Shown: piece after piece, positions 1 through 7,360 of the stretch
Layout of the letters: every line of letters starts with the position of its first letter
Position numbering within the stretch: the stretch's first letter is position 1
Assembly: GCA_963676075.2 (NCBI GenBank)
Contig: CAXXNZ010000024.1
Location: 84,106 to 148,105 of the forward strand
Direction of reading: 5' to 3'
From: JAHJQZ01 sp963676075
GTDB lineage: Bacteria; Pseudomonadota; Alphaproteobacteria; Rhizobiales; Devosiaceae
DNA: 64,000 nt
The notes under the pieces: model-generated
Told to the model about the DNA's origin: nothing
Databases searched by the model: none
The model's input: the letters and a program-made list of their open reading frames with translations, nothing else
Made by a program: the position numbers and the translations under genes

Positions 1-56
1 GCAAAGCCAACAACCGCCATGGCGGCCGCAGCCGCCAGCGTAGTGAAGGTCTTCAT
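1..56 (-). CDS. Exported protein, first 18 residues only (probably a sugar-binding lipoprotein or periplasmic protein)
   Basis: Only the beginning of this gene is in the window; the rest lies beyond base 1. The ATG at 56 on the minus strand has a good ribosome binding site (GGGAGGA) just upstream. The readable residues are MKTFTTLAAAAAMAVVGFA: one basic residue followed by a long Ala/Val-rich hydrophobic stretch, as in a Sec signal peptide. It lies downstream of and on the same strand as the arabinofuranosidase gene, so a periplasmic binding protein of an arabinoside transporter is a reasonable guess, but nothing visible proves it. Confidence 0.6.
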   Translation of the reverse strand, partial: MKTFTTLAAAAAMAVVGF

Positions 57-143
57 CGTATTCCTCCCATTCAGACGCCCACCTTTGAGGACGCCCATGC
101 ATCAGCAGGCTACAATAACCCACACTTTTGTCAACATGATACG

Positions 144-152
144 GGATACATA
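144..152. promoter_or_regulatory. GGATACATA motif shared with the abfA promoter
   Basis: The 175-bp gap between the two minus-strand genes contains GGATACATA (preceded by a second GATAC at 138-142). The same nine bases occur at 1791-1799 over the -10 region of the arabinofuranosidase promoter. A shared regulator for arabinose genes would explain the repetition; the regulator is not in the window. Confidence 0.3.
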
Positions 153-231
153 CCTGCATTTATGATTTGGAAAAAAGATGGGCGCACTCGGTCAGAGCAC
201 GCCCAGTGCAGGTGGGAGGTATCTGGTGGGA

Positions 232-1743
232 TCAGGCCTTCAGCCGGATCACCTGATACGAGTAGGCCGGCAGCTCGAGGCTGACGGTTCCGCCCTCGAC
301 CGAGGCGCCCTGGCCGTCGCACGGGGCAACTTCTTCAGGCTTTTCCGGTGAGTTGACCGCTTCGAGATCGGGATGGGTCATCACCTTGTGTTCGATGATG
401 CGCGCCGCGTCAAAGCCCTGCAGCGCGACGTCGAGCACGATGGCCTCGCTCGGATGGCGGTTGACGATGAACAGCGTCAACGTGCCGTCTTCCGCATTGT
501 GCACCGCCGAGGCGTCGACATAGGGCACATTGTCGCCATGCTCGCAATCATAGCCCGGGCTGTTAACGTTGAGACGCAGAGCCGTGCCCCGGCCATAAAT
601 CGAGGCGTAGTAATAGGGGTAGTAGATGGTCTGCTTCCACGCCGGACCGCCCTTGACGGTCATGATCGGCGCGATGACGTTCACCAGCTGGGCGATGGCG
701 GCGATCTTGACCACATCCGAACGCCGGATGAAGGTGTTGAGCGCCAGCCCGACCATCAGCACGTCTTCGAAGTTGTAGATGTCCTCAAGCAGACCCGGCG
801 CATGCGGCCAGCCGTCATTGCCCTCGAGGATCTTCCTGTCCTGCTCGTTCGAGTGGTACCACACGTTCCATTCGTCGAACGAGATGTAGACGTTCTTGTT
901 GGAGCGCTTCTTGGCCTTCACATAATCGATCGTGCTGGCGACCGTGCCGATATAGCGATCCAGTTTCTCGTTCAATGCCAGGAAGTTGGCCGTGTTCTTC
1001 TCCGGATTGCGGAAGTACATGTGCAGTGAGATGTAATCGACGTTCTCGTAGGACTGGTCCAGCACCGTCGCTTCCCAGTCCGGATAGCTCGGCATGTCGG
1101 CATGCGAAGACCCGCACACCACAAGTTCGAGGTTCCTGTCGAAGGCCCTGACCGCCTTGGCGGTCTCGTTGGCCAGATGGCCATATTCGGCGGCGGACTT
1201 GTGACCGACCTGCCAGGGACCGTCCATCTCGTTGCCCAGCGCCCAGAGCTTGACGTTCCACGGGTCCTTGCGGCCGTTCTTCTTCCTGAGATCCGACCAG
1301 TACGACCCGCCGGGATGATTGACGTATTCGATGAAGCTGCGCGCCTCGTCGAGCCCGCGTGAGCCAAGGTTCAACGCCAGCATCATCTCGGTGCCGACGC
1401 TGTCGGCCCAGTCGGCGAACTCGTGGATGCCGACCTCGTTGGATTCCGAGGTGTGCCAGGCCAGATCGAGCCGGGTCGGACGCTGGTCCTTGGGACCAAC
1501 CCCGTCTTCCCAGTTGTAGGCGGAAACGAAATTGCCGCCCGGATAACGCACGATCGGCACATTGAGCGCCTTGACCATGTCGATCACGTCGCCGCGCATG
1601 CCATTGGCATCGGCGGTTGGATGGCCGGGCTCGTAGATGCCGGTATAGATCGCCCGCCCCAGGTGCTCGAGAAAAGCACCGTAGAGCCTCTTGTCGATCT
1701 CGGCGATGGTGAAATCCTTATGCGCCGTGATGGTCGCGCGCAT
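232..1743 (-). CDS. abfA: Alpha-L-arabinofuranosidase, glycoside hydrolase family 51
   Basis: Hydrolyses terminal alpha-L-arabinofuranosyl residues from arabinan, arabinoxylan or their oligosaccharides by the retaining mechanism of GH51. The 503-residue length is normal for the family. The N-terminal part is a (beta/alpha)8 barrel: the acid/base glutamate is E172 in ALGNEMDGPW and the nucleophile is E291 in ISFDEWNVWY. A beta-sandwich follows to the C-terminus. No signal peptide is visible, so it should act in the cytoplasm on imported oligosaccharides, as most bacterial GH51 enzymes do. GGGGAGGGAGCC lies directly before the ATG. The next gene downstream, at the window edge, encodes an exported protein that may belong to the uptake system. 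Confidence 0.95.
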   Translation of the reverse strand: MRATITAHKDFTIAEIDKRLYGAFLEHLGRAIYTGIYEPGHPTADANGMRGDVIDMVKALNVPIVRYPGGNFVSAYNWEDGVGPKDQRPTRLDLAWHTSESNEVGIHEFADWADSVGTEMMLALNLGSRGLDEARSFIEYVNHPGGSYWSDLRKKNGRKDPWNVKLWALGNEMDGPWQVGHKSAAEYGHLANETAKAVRAFDRNLELVVCGSSHADMPSYPDWEATVLDQSYENVDYISLHMYFRNPEKNTANFLALNEKLDRYIGTVASTIDYVKAKKRSNKNVYISFDEWNVWYHSNEQDRKILEGNDGWPHAPGLLEDIYNFEDVLMVGLALNTFIRRSDVVKIAAIAQLVNVIAPIMTVKGGPAWKQTIYYPYYYASIYGRGTALRLNVNSPGYDCEHGDNVPYVDASAVHNAEDGTLTLFIVNRHPSEAIVLDVALQGFDAARIIEHKVMTHPDLEAVNSPEKPEEVAPCDGQGASVEGGTVSLELPAYSYQVIRLKA

Positions 1744-1790
1744 GGCTCCCTCCCCTAAAAAGCAATATTATTGGTCTGTACCTGTTCCTC

Positions 1791-1825
1791 GGATACATAT
1801 GAGCGCGACAAACCCCACCCGTCAA
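1791..1825 (-). promoter_or_regulatory. Probable promoter of abfA
   Basis: On the minus strand TTGACG (1825-1820) is followed after 17 bp by TCATAT (1802-1797), a good sigma-70-type pair about 55 bp upstream of the start codon. The motif GGATACATA (plus strand, 1791-1799) overlaps the -10 box and recurs at 144-152, so it may be an operator. Confidence 0.45.
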
Positions 1826-1829
1826 GACG

Positions 1830-2195
1830 CAATCAAACCCTCATCGCTGCTGGTACAACCGCAAAACAATGTCCTGGTCGTAGTTCCCAAAGCCTCGGCC
1901 GAAGCCTCATGCATCGGGTAGCGAGCGACTGATAATCCTGAAGAACGAGCGCGGGCGAGGATTCGGGCGCGACACGCGTTGTCGCTTCCGGGCCTGGCGT
2001 TCACATCGGCTGATGCGGCTTGCTGCATGGGAGGAAAGTGCAAGAGTCTGTTTCCCCGAATGGTCTTGTCGGATCGATCGAACGACCGCCGCGCCTTGGG
2101 GCAGGAAGAGCTCTTGCTGGGCAAATAGCCTGTATCGCATCCGAGCAGGTGGTTCGGATGCGAGCGGGAGCGGGCTTTTGCTGGGTCGGTGCCCG
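1830..2195. other. About 370 bp without a supportable gene
   Basis: Open frames on both strands here have low-complexity, Arg/Ser-rich translations, no ribosome binding site and no recognisable motif. I see no RNA gene or repeat. Confidence 0.5.
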
Positions 2196-2447
2196 CTATT
2201 TGGCATCTCCGACCGCGAATCGGGAAGCTGATCCTGTACTGGCAGCTTTTGCGCCGCGGCGAGGCTTGGCGGCTTGCCATCCCGCCTGACCTAATCCTGT
2301 GCCGGAGGGCAGATGCAGTGTCTTCGGACCGCTGGCACGGGGTGCGGGCTGATCAGTCGTCGCCTCGGTCGGCTTGGCAACGTGGTCCACCACTTGGGTG
2401 AACTCGGCAAAAAGTGTCTCGGCGCGCTTTCGCGCTGGTGTTTGCAT
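2196..2447 (-). CDS. Small hypothetical protein downstream of the cold-shock gene
   Basis: An 83-residue protein. The first 30 residues are charged and helical (MQTPARKRAETLFAEFTQVV...); the rest is rich in Pro, Ala, Lys and Ser and looks disordered. AAGGA sits ten bases before the ATG, which supports translation. It lies 63 bp after the cold-shock gene on the same strand, with a strong hairpin between them, so it may be transcribed by read-through. I do not recognise a function; the composition of the tail is compatible with a nucleic-acid-binding role, but that is only a guess. Confidence 0.5.
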   Translation of the reverse strand: MQTPARKRAETLFAEFTQVVDHVAKPTEATTDQPAPRASGPKTLHLPSGTGLGQAGWQAAKPRRGAKAASTGSASRFAVGDAK

Positions 2448-2477
2448 TTTTCGGTATCCTTGAAGAGATGGGCGGCG

Positions 2478-2503
2478 CGGGACCGTCTCGAAAGACGGTC
2501 CCG
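2478..2503 (-). terminator. Perfect hairpin after the cold-shock gene
   Basis: CGGGACCGTCT, loop CGAA, AGACGGTCCCG: an 11-bp perfect stem seven bases after the cold-shock stop codon. The T-run (TTT) follows it on the plus strand, not on the minus strand. It could act as a factor-independent or partial terminator, or as a 3' end stabiliser for the short cold-shock mRNA. Confidence 0.6.
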
Positions 2504-2510
2504 TTTCTGC

Positions 2511-2720
2511 CTAGTCGGCCATTTGCAGATTGGTTGCCGAAACCCTGCCGTCACGACCATTCTCGAGCTCGTAGGAGAGCTTCTGGCCTTCCGCGAGGCC
2601 GGTCATTCCGCCCTGCTCAACCGCGGAAACATGGACGAATGCGTCCTTTCCACCGTCGTCGGGAGAGATGAAGCCAAAGCCTTTTGTGGAATTGTAGAAC
2701 TTAACTGTACCAGTAATCAT
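2511..2720 (-). CDS. cspA: CspA-family cold-shock protein
   Basis: A 69-residue single cold-shock domain, the normal size for the family: a five-stranded OB fold that binds single-stranded RNA/DNA and melts mRNA structure. Both RNP motifs are clear: RNP1 is KGFGFISPDD (residues 13-22) and RNP2 is DAFVHVSAV (residues 26-34). The ATG (VKFYNSTKG follows shortly after) is the only sensible start. The roughly 230 bp upstream without a gene would hold its promoter and a 5' leader; many csp genes have a long leader that acts as a thermosensor. Which Csp paralogue this is cannot be told from the sequence. Confidence 0.95.
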   Translation of the reverse strand: MITGTVKFYNSTKGFGFISPDDGGKDAFVHVSAVEQGGMTGLAEGQKLSYELENGRDGRVSATNLQMAD

Positions 2721-3045
2721 AAGTAATTGCCTTAGTTTGCCCGAGCATGACGCATGCGGACGCGTTTTCCCTGCGCAACAGGCGCAGGAACCTAAACGTT
2801 CGCAATGTCAACGGAAAACCAAGCACGCCGGTAGGCCGGCAGATCAGATAGCCAAGGACGGCTGAAAACGTACGCTTACACGGATAGGCCGCTAAAGTGT
2901 TTTTTTCAAGACAAATTCCTTAAAGTGCGAGACTGGAGGGCAGCCGCCGCTTTAAATGACAAATAATTCGCCCCGAATAGGTGCACGTGTTAACGTTCTC
3001 TTAGCGCTGGCAATATTGTCGGCGCACCTATCGATTGGAAAAATC
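2721..3045. other. Leader/promoter region of the cold-shock gene and of the following gene
   Basis: A 325-bp gap between two divergent genes. Nothing can be assigned beyond expected promoters. A frame open from 2956 could extend the next protein by 30 residues, but the added stretch lacks the composition of the rest and the internal start fits the membrane topology better. Confidence 0.4.
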
Positions 3046-3396
3046 ATGCAAATGCCGGACTGGACGAAACCCGCGCTTATGGGCGCGGCGGCGGGCGCCG
3101 TCGTACTGGCTATTCTGGGCTTTACCTGGGGCGGCTGGGTAAGTGGCGGGGCGGCACAGGATATGGCGGACAAGCAGATTCAAACGGCGGTCGCCTCCGC
3201 ATTGACACCCTACTGCGTTCTGAAGTCGCAAACCGATCCGAACCGGGTCGCCGTGCAAGGGGAACTCGACACCGCTTCCGGTTACCAGCATCAGACAATC
3301 ATCGAAAAGGCCGGATGGGCCACGCCTCTGGGAGAGGATGCGCCGAACCACCAACTGGCACGCGCCTGCCTGACAGCCCTGAACGATAAGAGCTGA
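3046..3396 (+). CDS. Small membrane-anchored periplasmic protein, conserved hypothetical
   Basis: With the start at 3046 (MQMPDWTKPALMG...) the protein has 116 residues: a short cytoplasmic end, one transmembrane helix at about residues 10-32 (ALMGAAAGAVVLAILGFTWG) and a periplasmic part of about 80 residues with two cysteines (ALTPYC at about 61-66 and ARAC near the end), which could form a disulfide. I remember similar proteins as widespread hypotheticals in Hyphomicrobiales, with no known function. The longer frame from ATG 2956 is possible. The gene stands alone. Confidence 0.7.
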   Translation: MQMPDWTKPALMGAAAGAVVLAILGFTWGGWVSGGAAQDMADKQIQTAVASALTPYCVLKSQTDPNRVAVQGELDTASGYQHQTIIEKAGWATPLGEDAPNHQLARACLTALNDKS

Positions 3397-3971
3397 CTCT
3401 TTCTCCGCAACTGCGCCTTGGCGCAAACCAACGCCGGGTCGGCATTTCGTTCGACCCGGCCTGCCGGCCACCCGTTGGATTGAATAAAATCGAAATCCGG
3501 GACTGGCCATCAAGCCGATCATGTTGCCTTTTGCCGGCGAACATATGAATTTCATCGCGGCGATATTTTCATTCCAGCACAAATATTATCGGGAATGCGA
3601 AGAAGAACAGGGCCGGAGCTCCTAAAAATCGTGCCCTAAAAGTGAAATTCTGGGCACCTTCGAAAACTTTCGTTCGAAAAATACTCGGCACCTTCCTCTT
3701 GATAGTTTTCATGGAAAGGACCATATCGATGGTAGGCAAGATTTAGTGGCTTTCGCCATTTACCTACGACCCTTGCGCCCGTTCCAGGTTCAGGTTTTCG
3801 CTGAACCCGAAGCCATTGTTTCGCTCCCGGCGCAACAATCTCTCCGAATGGTCCTCTGATCCGACCTTGCTTCTGTGGGCGACCTATGCCCTGGGTCGGC
3901 GCGCGCAGCCTTTCGCCTTCGACTTCGACCCCGGCAATGACCGCCTACGTGGCGGCGGAAGGTAGCGATAA
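3397..3971. other. 575 bp without a recognisable gene
   Basis: Several short open frames on the minus strand (3028-3582, 3790-4317) are shadows with no start signal. Bases 3600-3760 are relatively A+T-rich and probably contain the promoter for the small-gene operon starting at 3972. Confidence 0.4.
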
Positions 3972-4112
3972 ATGGCAAAGAGTCAGAAACGCAGCAATCG
4001 GGAACCGAAAAAGCCAAAGGCAGCACGAGCTCCCAAGGAGACCCTGCCCGCATCAGGACTGTCCGTTTCCGGCAAGCTCGAACGCTCCACGTCTCCCCAT
4101 AAAGGGCGGTAA
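3972..4112 (+). CDS. 46-residue basic conserved protein
   Basis: ATG at 3972 opens a 46-residue frame beginning MAKSQKRSNREPKKPKA and ending SPHKGR before TAA. It is very basic (Lys/Arg-rich N-terminal half), without cysteine or hydrophobic segments, so it is probably disordered and may bind RNA or DNA. I remember this N-terminal sequence as a well-conserved tiny protein in Hyphomicrobiales; the function is unknown. A weak Shine-Dalgarno (GGAAGG) precedes the start. The stop is four bases before the next ATG, so the gene is the first of a small operon with 4117-4398 and 4398-4700. Confidence 0.7.
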   Translation: MAKSQKRSNREPKKPKAARAPKETLPASGLSVSGKLERSTSPHKGR

Positions 4113-4116
4113 GCTC

Positions 4117-4398
4117 ATGGAGTCCATTCGAACCACCGAGTCCGTGGTTACCTTTCACCACCCTTTCACTCTGCCTTCGGTGGGCGCCACGCAGCCGGCC
4201 GGCACCTATCGGCTGGTTGTTGACGAGGCGGAAATCGACGGGCTGAGCTTCAACGCCTATCGCCGCATCGCAACCATGCTGCATCTGCCAGCAATCGGGG
4301 TCGATGCTGCAAAGCAACAGGTTTTTGTCGTCGAACCGCGCGAACTCGAAGCGGCGATGACGGCAGACGCAACCGAACCAATGGAAAGCTGCCGCTGA
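4117..4398 (+). CDS. Conserved hypothetical protein
   Basis: A 93-residue soluble protein. Residues 7-55 contain alternating hydrophobic and polar positions typical of beta strands (VVTFHHPFTL, GTYRLVVDEAEIDG) followed by a short helix with MLHLPAIG. No catalytic motif is visible. AAGGGCGG precedes the ATG. The stop overlaps the next start (TGATG at 4396-4400), so the two products are translationally coupled and probably act together. I do not recognise the family. Confidence 0.7.
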   Translation: MESIRTTESVVTFHHPFTLPSVGATQPAGTYRLVVDEAEIDGLSFNAYRRIATMLHLPAIGVDAAKQQVFVVEPRELEAAMTADATEPMESCR

Positions 4399-4700
4399 TG
4401 CAATATCTTGGAAAGATCTCCGGTCGCGGCGTGCTTCAGCGCATGGGCCTTGCCGTCGCCAATGCCGATTACGAGATCGAGGTATTCCGGCTCAATCAGG
4501 GTCTGGTGAAAGCCTCGGGTGAAATGTCGCTTAAAAACGACGCGACGACAAACATGACAGGCGTATCCAACATGCAATTGCTGACGGATACCGGCGAGGT
4601 TCTGGAAATCAAGCGACCAAAGGCCGACCGCCCTCTTGGACGGTTCTTCGATTTCGAGGTGACGGGAAACATTGACGGCGTCGGAAGCTGGCATCGCTGA
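4398..4700 (+). CDS. Conserved hypothetical protein, coupled to the preceding gene
   Basis: A 100-residue protein starting MQYLGKISGRGVLQ. It reads as mostly beta strands (DYEIEVFRLNQ, SGEMSL, MQLLTDTGEVLEIK, FFDFEVTGNI), similar in style to small ligand- or polysaccharide-binding barrels, but no motif identifies it. It is the third gene of the operon and overlaps the preceding stop. The transglutaminase-like gene starts 134 bp downstream on the same strand. Confidence 0.7.
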   Translation: MQYLGKISGRGVLQRMGLAVANADYEIEVFRLNQGLVKASGEMSLKNDATTNMTGVSNMQLLTDTGEVLEIKRPKADRPLGRFFDFEVTGNIDGVGSWHR

Positions 4701-4834
4701 TGCACCCACATGCGGCGCTATGACCTGCCATCGCCGCAGTTTCCTGCTGACCGTTGGACGGTGACGGTTTCTGTCAGGGCCGACGCGGTCGCGCGTCTCC
4801 CAACCATCCCCATACGCTCAGAAAAGGAGCCGGA

Positions 4835-5680
4835 ATGCTCATTCGGTTCGGATATGAAATCACTGTCGCCTGCACGCAGCCGACGGCCATGATCTCGCTC
4901 ATGTCCGTTCATGGCGAGCGAGCGGCAGACATGCGCAGTCCGGAGCGGGTGGTGACGACCCCGCCTGTGGAGACGTCCATCTATTACGACCTCGCCGGCA
5001 ATACCTGCCGGCGCTTTGTTGCGCCAGCGGGTGATTTCACCATCTGGAGCGACGGCACGATCGAAGACAGTGGCGAGCCCGATCCCCAAATCACCGACGC
5101 GCAAGAGGTCCCGGTGCGGGATATCCCCGACGCGGCCCTCGTTTATCTGCTCGGCAGCCGCTATTGCGAAACGGACCGTTTGAGCCAGATCGCCTGGGAT
5201 CTGTTCGGCCACATGCAGCCGGGCTGGTCCCGCGTTCAGGCCGTCTGCGATTACGTTAACGACAGGATCCGCTTCGACTATCAGAAGGCGAAATCGACGC
5301 GGACGGCGTTCGAGACCTATGAGGAGCGGGTCGGCGTTTGTCGCGACTATGCGCATCTGGCAATCGCGTTCTGCCGATGCCTCAATATCCCGGCGCGTTA
5401 TGTGAACGGCTTTCTCGGCGATATCGGGGTTTCGATCATGGCGCCCGACGACTTCAGCGCCTGGATGGAAGTCTATCTGGGTGGACAGTGGGTGACGTTC
5501 GATCCCCGCAACAACACGCCTCGCATCGGGCGCATCATCGTGGCACGCGGCCGCGATGCCGCCGATGTCCCGCTCATCAACTCCTTCGGCCCGCACACCC
5601 TGAAGTCGTTCCGGGTCTGGACCTATGATGTAACGGGGCTGCCGTCCCCCAACGATAATGACAGCGACAGCGGAAATTAG
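4835..5680 (+). CDS. Transglutaminase-like superfamily protein with an altered catalytic histidine
   Basis: 281 residues from the ATG at 4835, chosen because AAAGGAG lies seven bases upstream; an open frame to 4754 has no such signal. Residues 1-90 match the N-terminal beta domain of bacterial transglutaminase-like proteins. The core has the catalytic cysteine C169 in ERVGVCRDYAHL and an aspartate D223 in TFDPRNNTPR. The expected histidine, normally in a motif such as DFHAW, is serine here (DFSAW, S208). The protein may be a non-canonical peptidase, or this may be normal for this subfamily. There is no signal peptide. Related proteins in Proteobacteria are of unknown substrate; many are thought to cleave peptides rather than cross-link. 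Confidence 0.85.
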   Translation: MLIRFGYEITVACTQPTAMISLMSVHGERAADMRSPERVVTTPPVETSIYYDLAGNTCRRFVAPAGDFTIWSDGTIEDSGEPDPQITDAQEVPVRDIPDAALVYLLGSRYCETDRLSQIAWDLFGHMQPGWSRVQAVCDYVNDRIRFDYQKAKSTRTAFETYEERVGVCRDYAHLAIAFCRCLNIPARYVNGFLGDIGVSIMAPDDFSAWMEVYLGGQWVTFDPRNNTPRIGRIIVARGRDAADVPLINSFGPHTLKSFRVWTYDVTGLPSPNDNDSDSGN

Positions 5681-5729
5681 CAGCGGGTCACGCCATGGCC
5701 GAGCAACGCTCGCCCGTCAGCACTGGAAG

Positions 5730-5990
5730 CTATCTTCGCGTCACGACAACCGCGATGCTCTTCAGACTATCGGGTTCCGCCGGCGCCACCGCCGCCGCCA
5801 CACCGTTGGACAGATCCGGCTCCTCGACAACCCGTTCATTGTTTTCGTTGACGCACTTGACCCTATAGATCGCCGGCCCGGTGTCGTAGGGCAGGCAGGC
5901 AAGCACCTTGCAGGCGCCCTGTGGCCGATTGCTGCGCAACGGCGCCGAAGACAGCTCCAGCATCTGACCGACTTTGAACTTGTGCGGCAT
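5730..5990 (-). CDS. Conserved hypothetical protein
   Basis: An 86-residue protein starting MPHKFKVGQMLELSSAPLRSN. The first 55 residues look like an SH3-like or RNA-binding beta barrel (KFKVGQMLEL, CKVLACLP, AIYRVKCVNENNERVVEE). The tail is Ala/Pro-rich. I remember similar proteins as common small hypotheticals in Hyphomicrobiales. It converges with the transglutaminase-like gene. Codon usage matches the neighbours. Confidence 0.7.
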   Translation of the reverse strand: MPHKFKVGQMLELSSAPLRSNRPQGACKVLACLPYDTGPAIYRVKCVNENNERVVEEPDLSNGVAAAVAPAEPDSLKSIAVVVTRR

Positions 5991-6206
5991 GATCCGCTCC
6001 TCGCAATTGGGAGCGCGTAACGCTCCAAAGGCATTCTTGGATTTTTCAATGCCGGGTTCCGCCGAAATGCGGTCGAGGGCCCTGTCGGTGTCCCGCAGAC
6101 GGCCTTGCTTGTCAACGTCGCAATGGCGCGCCGGATCGCTCAGCGATCGTCTCGGCAGCTCTGGCCGCGCGTCATGGATTGAGAAACGCGACCGCGATTC
6201 TGCGCA

Positions 6207-7223
6207 TCACGGCAGGTTTTCACCGAAATATATCTGAAGCGGCACCGGAGAAGCTGGCGGGAAAGGCTCGCCCTTCGTTGCCAGATCAAGCATGCGGAAC
6301 GCCGTGTCTGCTTCTTTCACCGGGTCCTGGGCAATCAGGGCGTCGATGACCCCAGCGAGCATCAGATTGCGCGAGAAAACCGACAGTTCATGCGCAATGA
6401 AGGTGACCTCCTGCGCCCGCTTTGCCTCTTCAAGTCCGGCAGCGATGCCCCTGTTGCCGCCCGCCACATTGTAGATGCCGCACAAGTCGTCATGTGCCGA
6501 CAAAAGATCCGTCATGGCCTGGTGCGACGCGGAAATGCCGTCATGAGTATCCGGAGCCAGAACGATGCCGAGCCCAGGAGCCATTTCCGCCAGCTTGGCC
6601 CGAAACCCGTTCTCGCGTTCCTCGTGACCGCGATAACTCGGAGAGCCACGGAACAGGGCAACCTTGCCTTTTTCGCGACCGTTGAGATGCAGACACATCA
6701 GATGCCCCGCCAGCCGCCCGGCAGCGCGATTGTCGACGCCGACATAGGCGGCACGATCGCTGTTGGCGATGTCCGAGACCAATGACACGACAGGAATGTT
6801 TCGCGTCGAGAGCTCGCGAATGGCCTCGCGCACCAGCGGGTGGTCAAGGACAATCGCCGCGAAGCCGGTGACTCCCTCGCAATGCTGAAATTCGTGACAC
6901 AGCGACGCGACGTCGAAGTTCTCGACCCGGACCAGACTGGTCTCGATCCCTTCCGCCTCAAGGGCACGACCACGCTGCTCGATCGCCTTGGACAGCATCG
7001 ACAAGAAGCTGTTGGTGCCGCCAGGAACAAGAAAACGGAAATGCCGTTTCGTGCCGCCGGCCGCCTGTGGCGAACTCATGGCAAAGCCCAGCTTCCTGGC
7101 GGCCAACTCGATTTTCTCGCGTGTTTTGTCGCGCACCTTGCCGCGGCCGTTCAACACCCGGTCCACTGTCGAAACCGAGACGCCTGCGGCGCGCGCGATG
7201 TCCTTCATTCCGGTCCTGATCAC
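6207..7223 (-). CDS. LacI-family transcriptional regulator
   Basis: A DNA-binding repressor with a periplasmic-binding-protein-like effector domain. The start is taken as GTG 7223, which gives MIRTGMKDIARAAGVSVSTV and has GGGAG seven bases upstream. The helix-turn-helix is at residues 5-25 (MKDIARAAGVSVSTVDRVLNG) with the hinge helix near 50-58. The sugar-binding domain follows from about 65 to 338. It is divergent from the ABC transporter operon starting at 7361, with a palindrome and a second dyad in the 137-bp gap. It is therefore probably the local repressor and responds to the transported sugar. Confidence 0.92.
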   Translation of the reverse strand: MIRTGMKDIARAAGVSVSTVDRVLNGRGKVRDKTREKIELAARKLGFAMSSPQAAGGTKRHFRFLVPGGTNSFLSMLSKAIEQRGRALEAEGIETSLVRVENFDVASLCHEFQHCEGVTGFAAIVLDHPLVREAIRELSTRNIPVVSLVSDIANSDRAAYVGVDNRAAGRLAGHLMCLHLNGREKGKVALFRGSPSYRGHEERENGFRAKLAEMAPGLGIVLAPDTHDGISASHQAMTDLLSAHDDLCGIYNVAGGNRGIAAGLEEAKRAQEVTFIAHELSVFSRNLMLAGVIDALIAQDPVKEADTAFRMLDLATKGEPFPPASPVPLQIYFGENLP

Positions 7224-7251
7224 GTCCGCTCTCCCTTGGGGGAACACCAAG

Positions 7252-7270
7252 ATGACGTATTATTCGTCAT
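7252..7270. promoter_or_regulatory. Likely LacI-type operator
   Basis: ATGACGTAT-T-ATTCGTCAT: a 19-bp near-perfect palindrome (one mismatch pair) with odd symmetry, in the gap between the LacI-family gene and the transporter operon. Its position next to the regulator start fits autoregulation and control of the divergent promoter. Confidence 0.6.
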
Positions 7271-7283
7271 TTTTCAAGAATTA

Positions 7284-7308
7284 TTGACATCATCAATGCC
7301 ACTGATGT
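7284..7308. promoter_or_regulatory. -35-like box and second inverted repeat before the ABC operon
   Basis: TTGACA at 7284-7289 is a consensus -35 box for the plus strand; the -10 region about 17 bp on is weak (around 7306-7312). ACATCA (7287-7292) and TGATGT (7303-7308) form an inverted repeat with a 10-bp gap, perhaps a second operator for the LacI-type protein. Confidence 0.35.
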
Positions 7309-7360
7309 AACGAATTCCATCATAAAAATGAATAATTAGCTGTCATACAGGGAGGATGCG

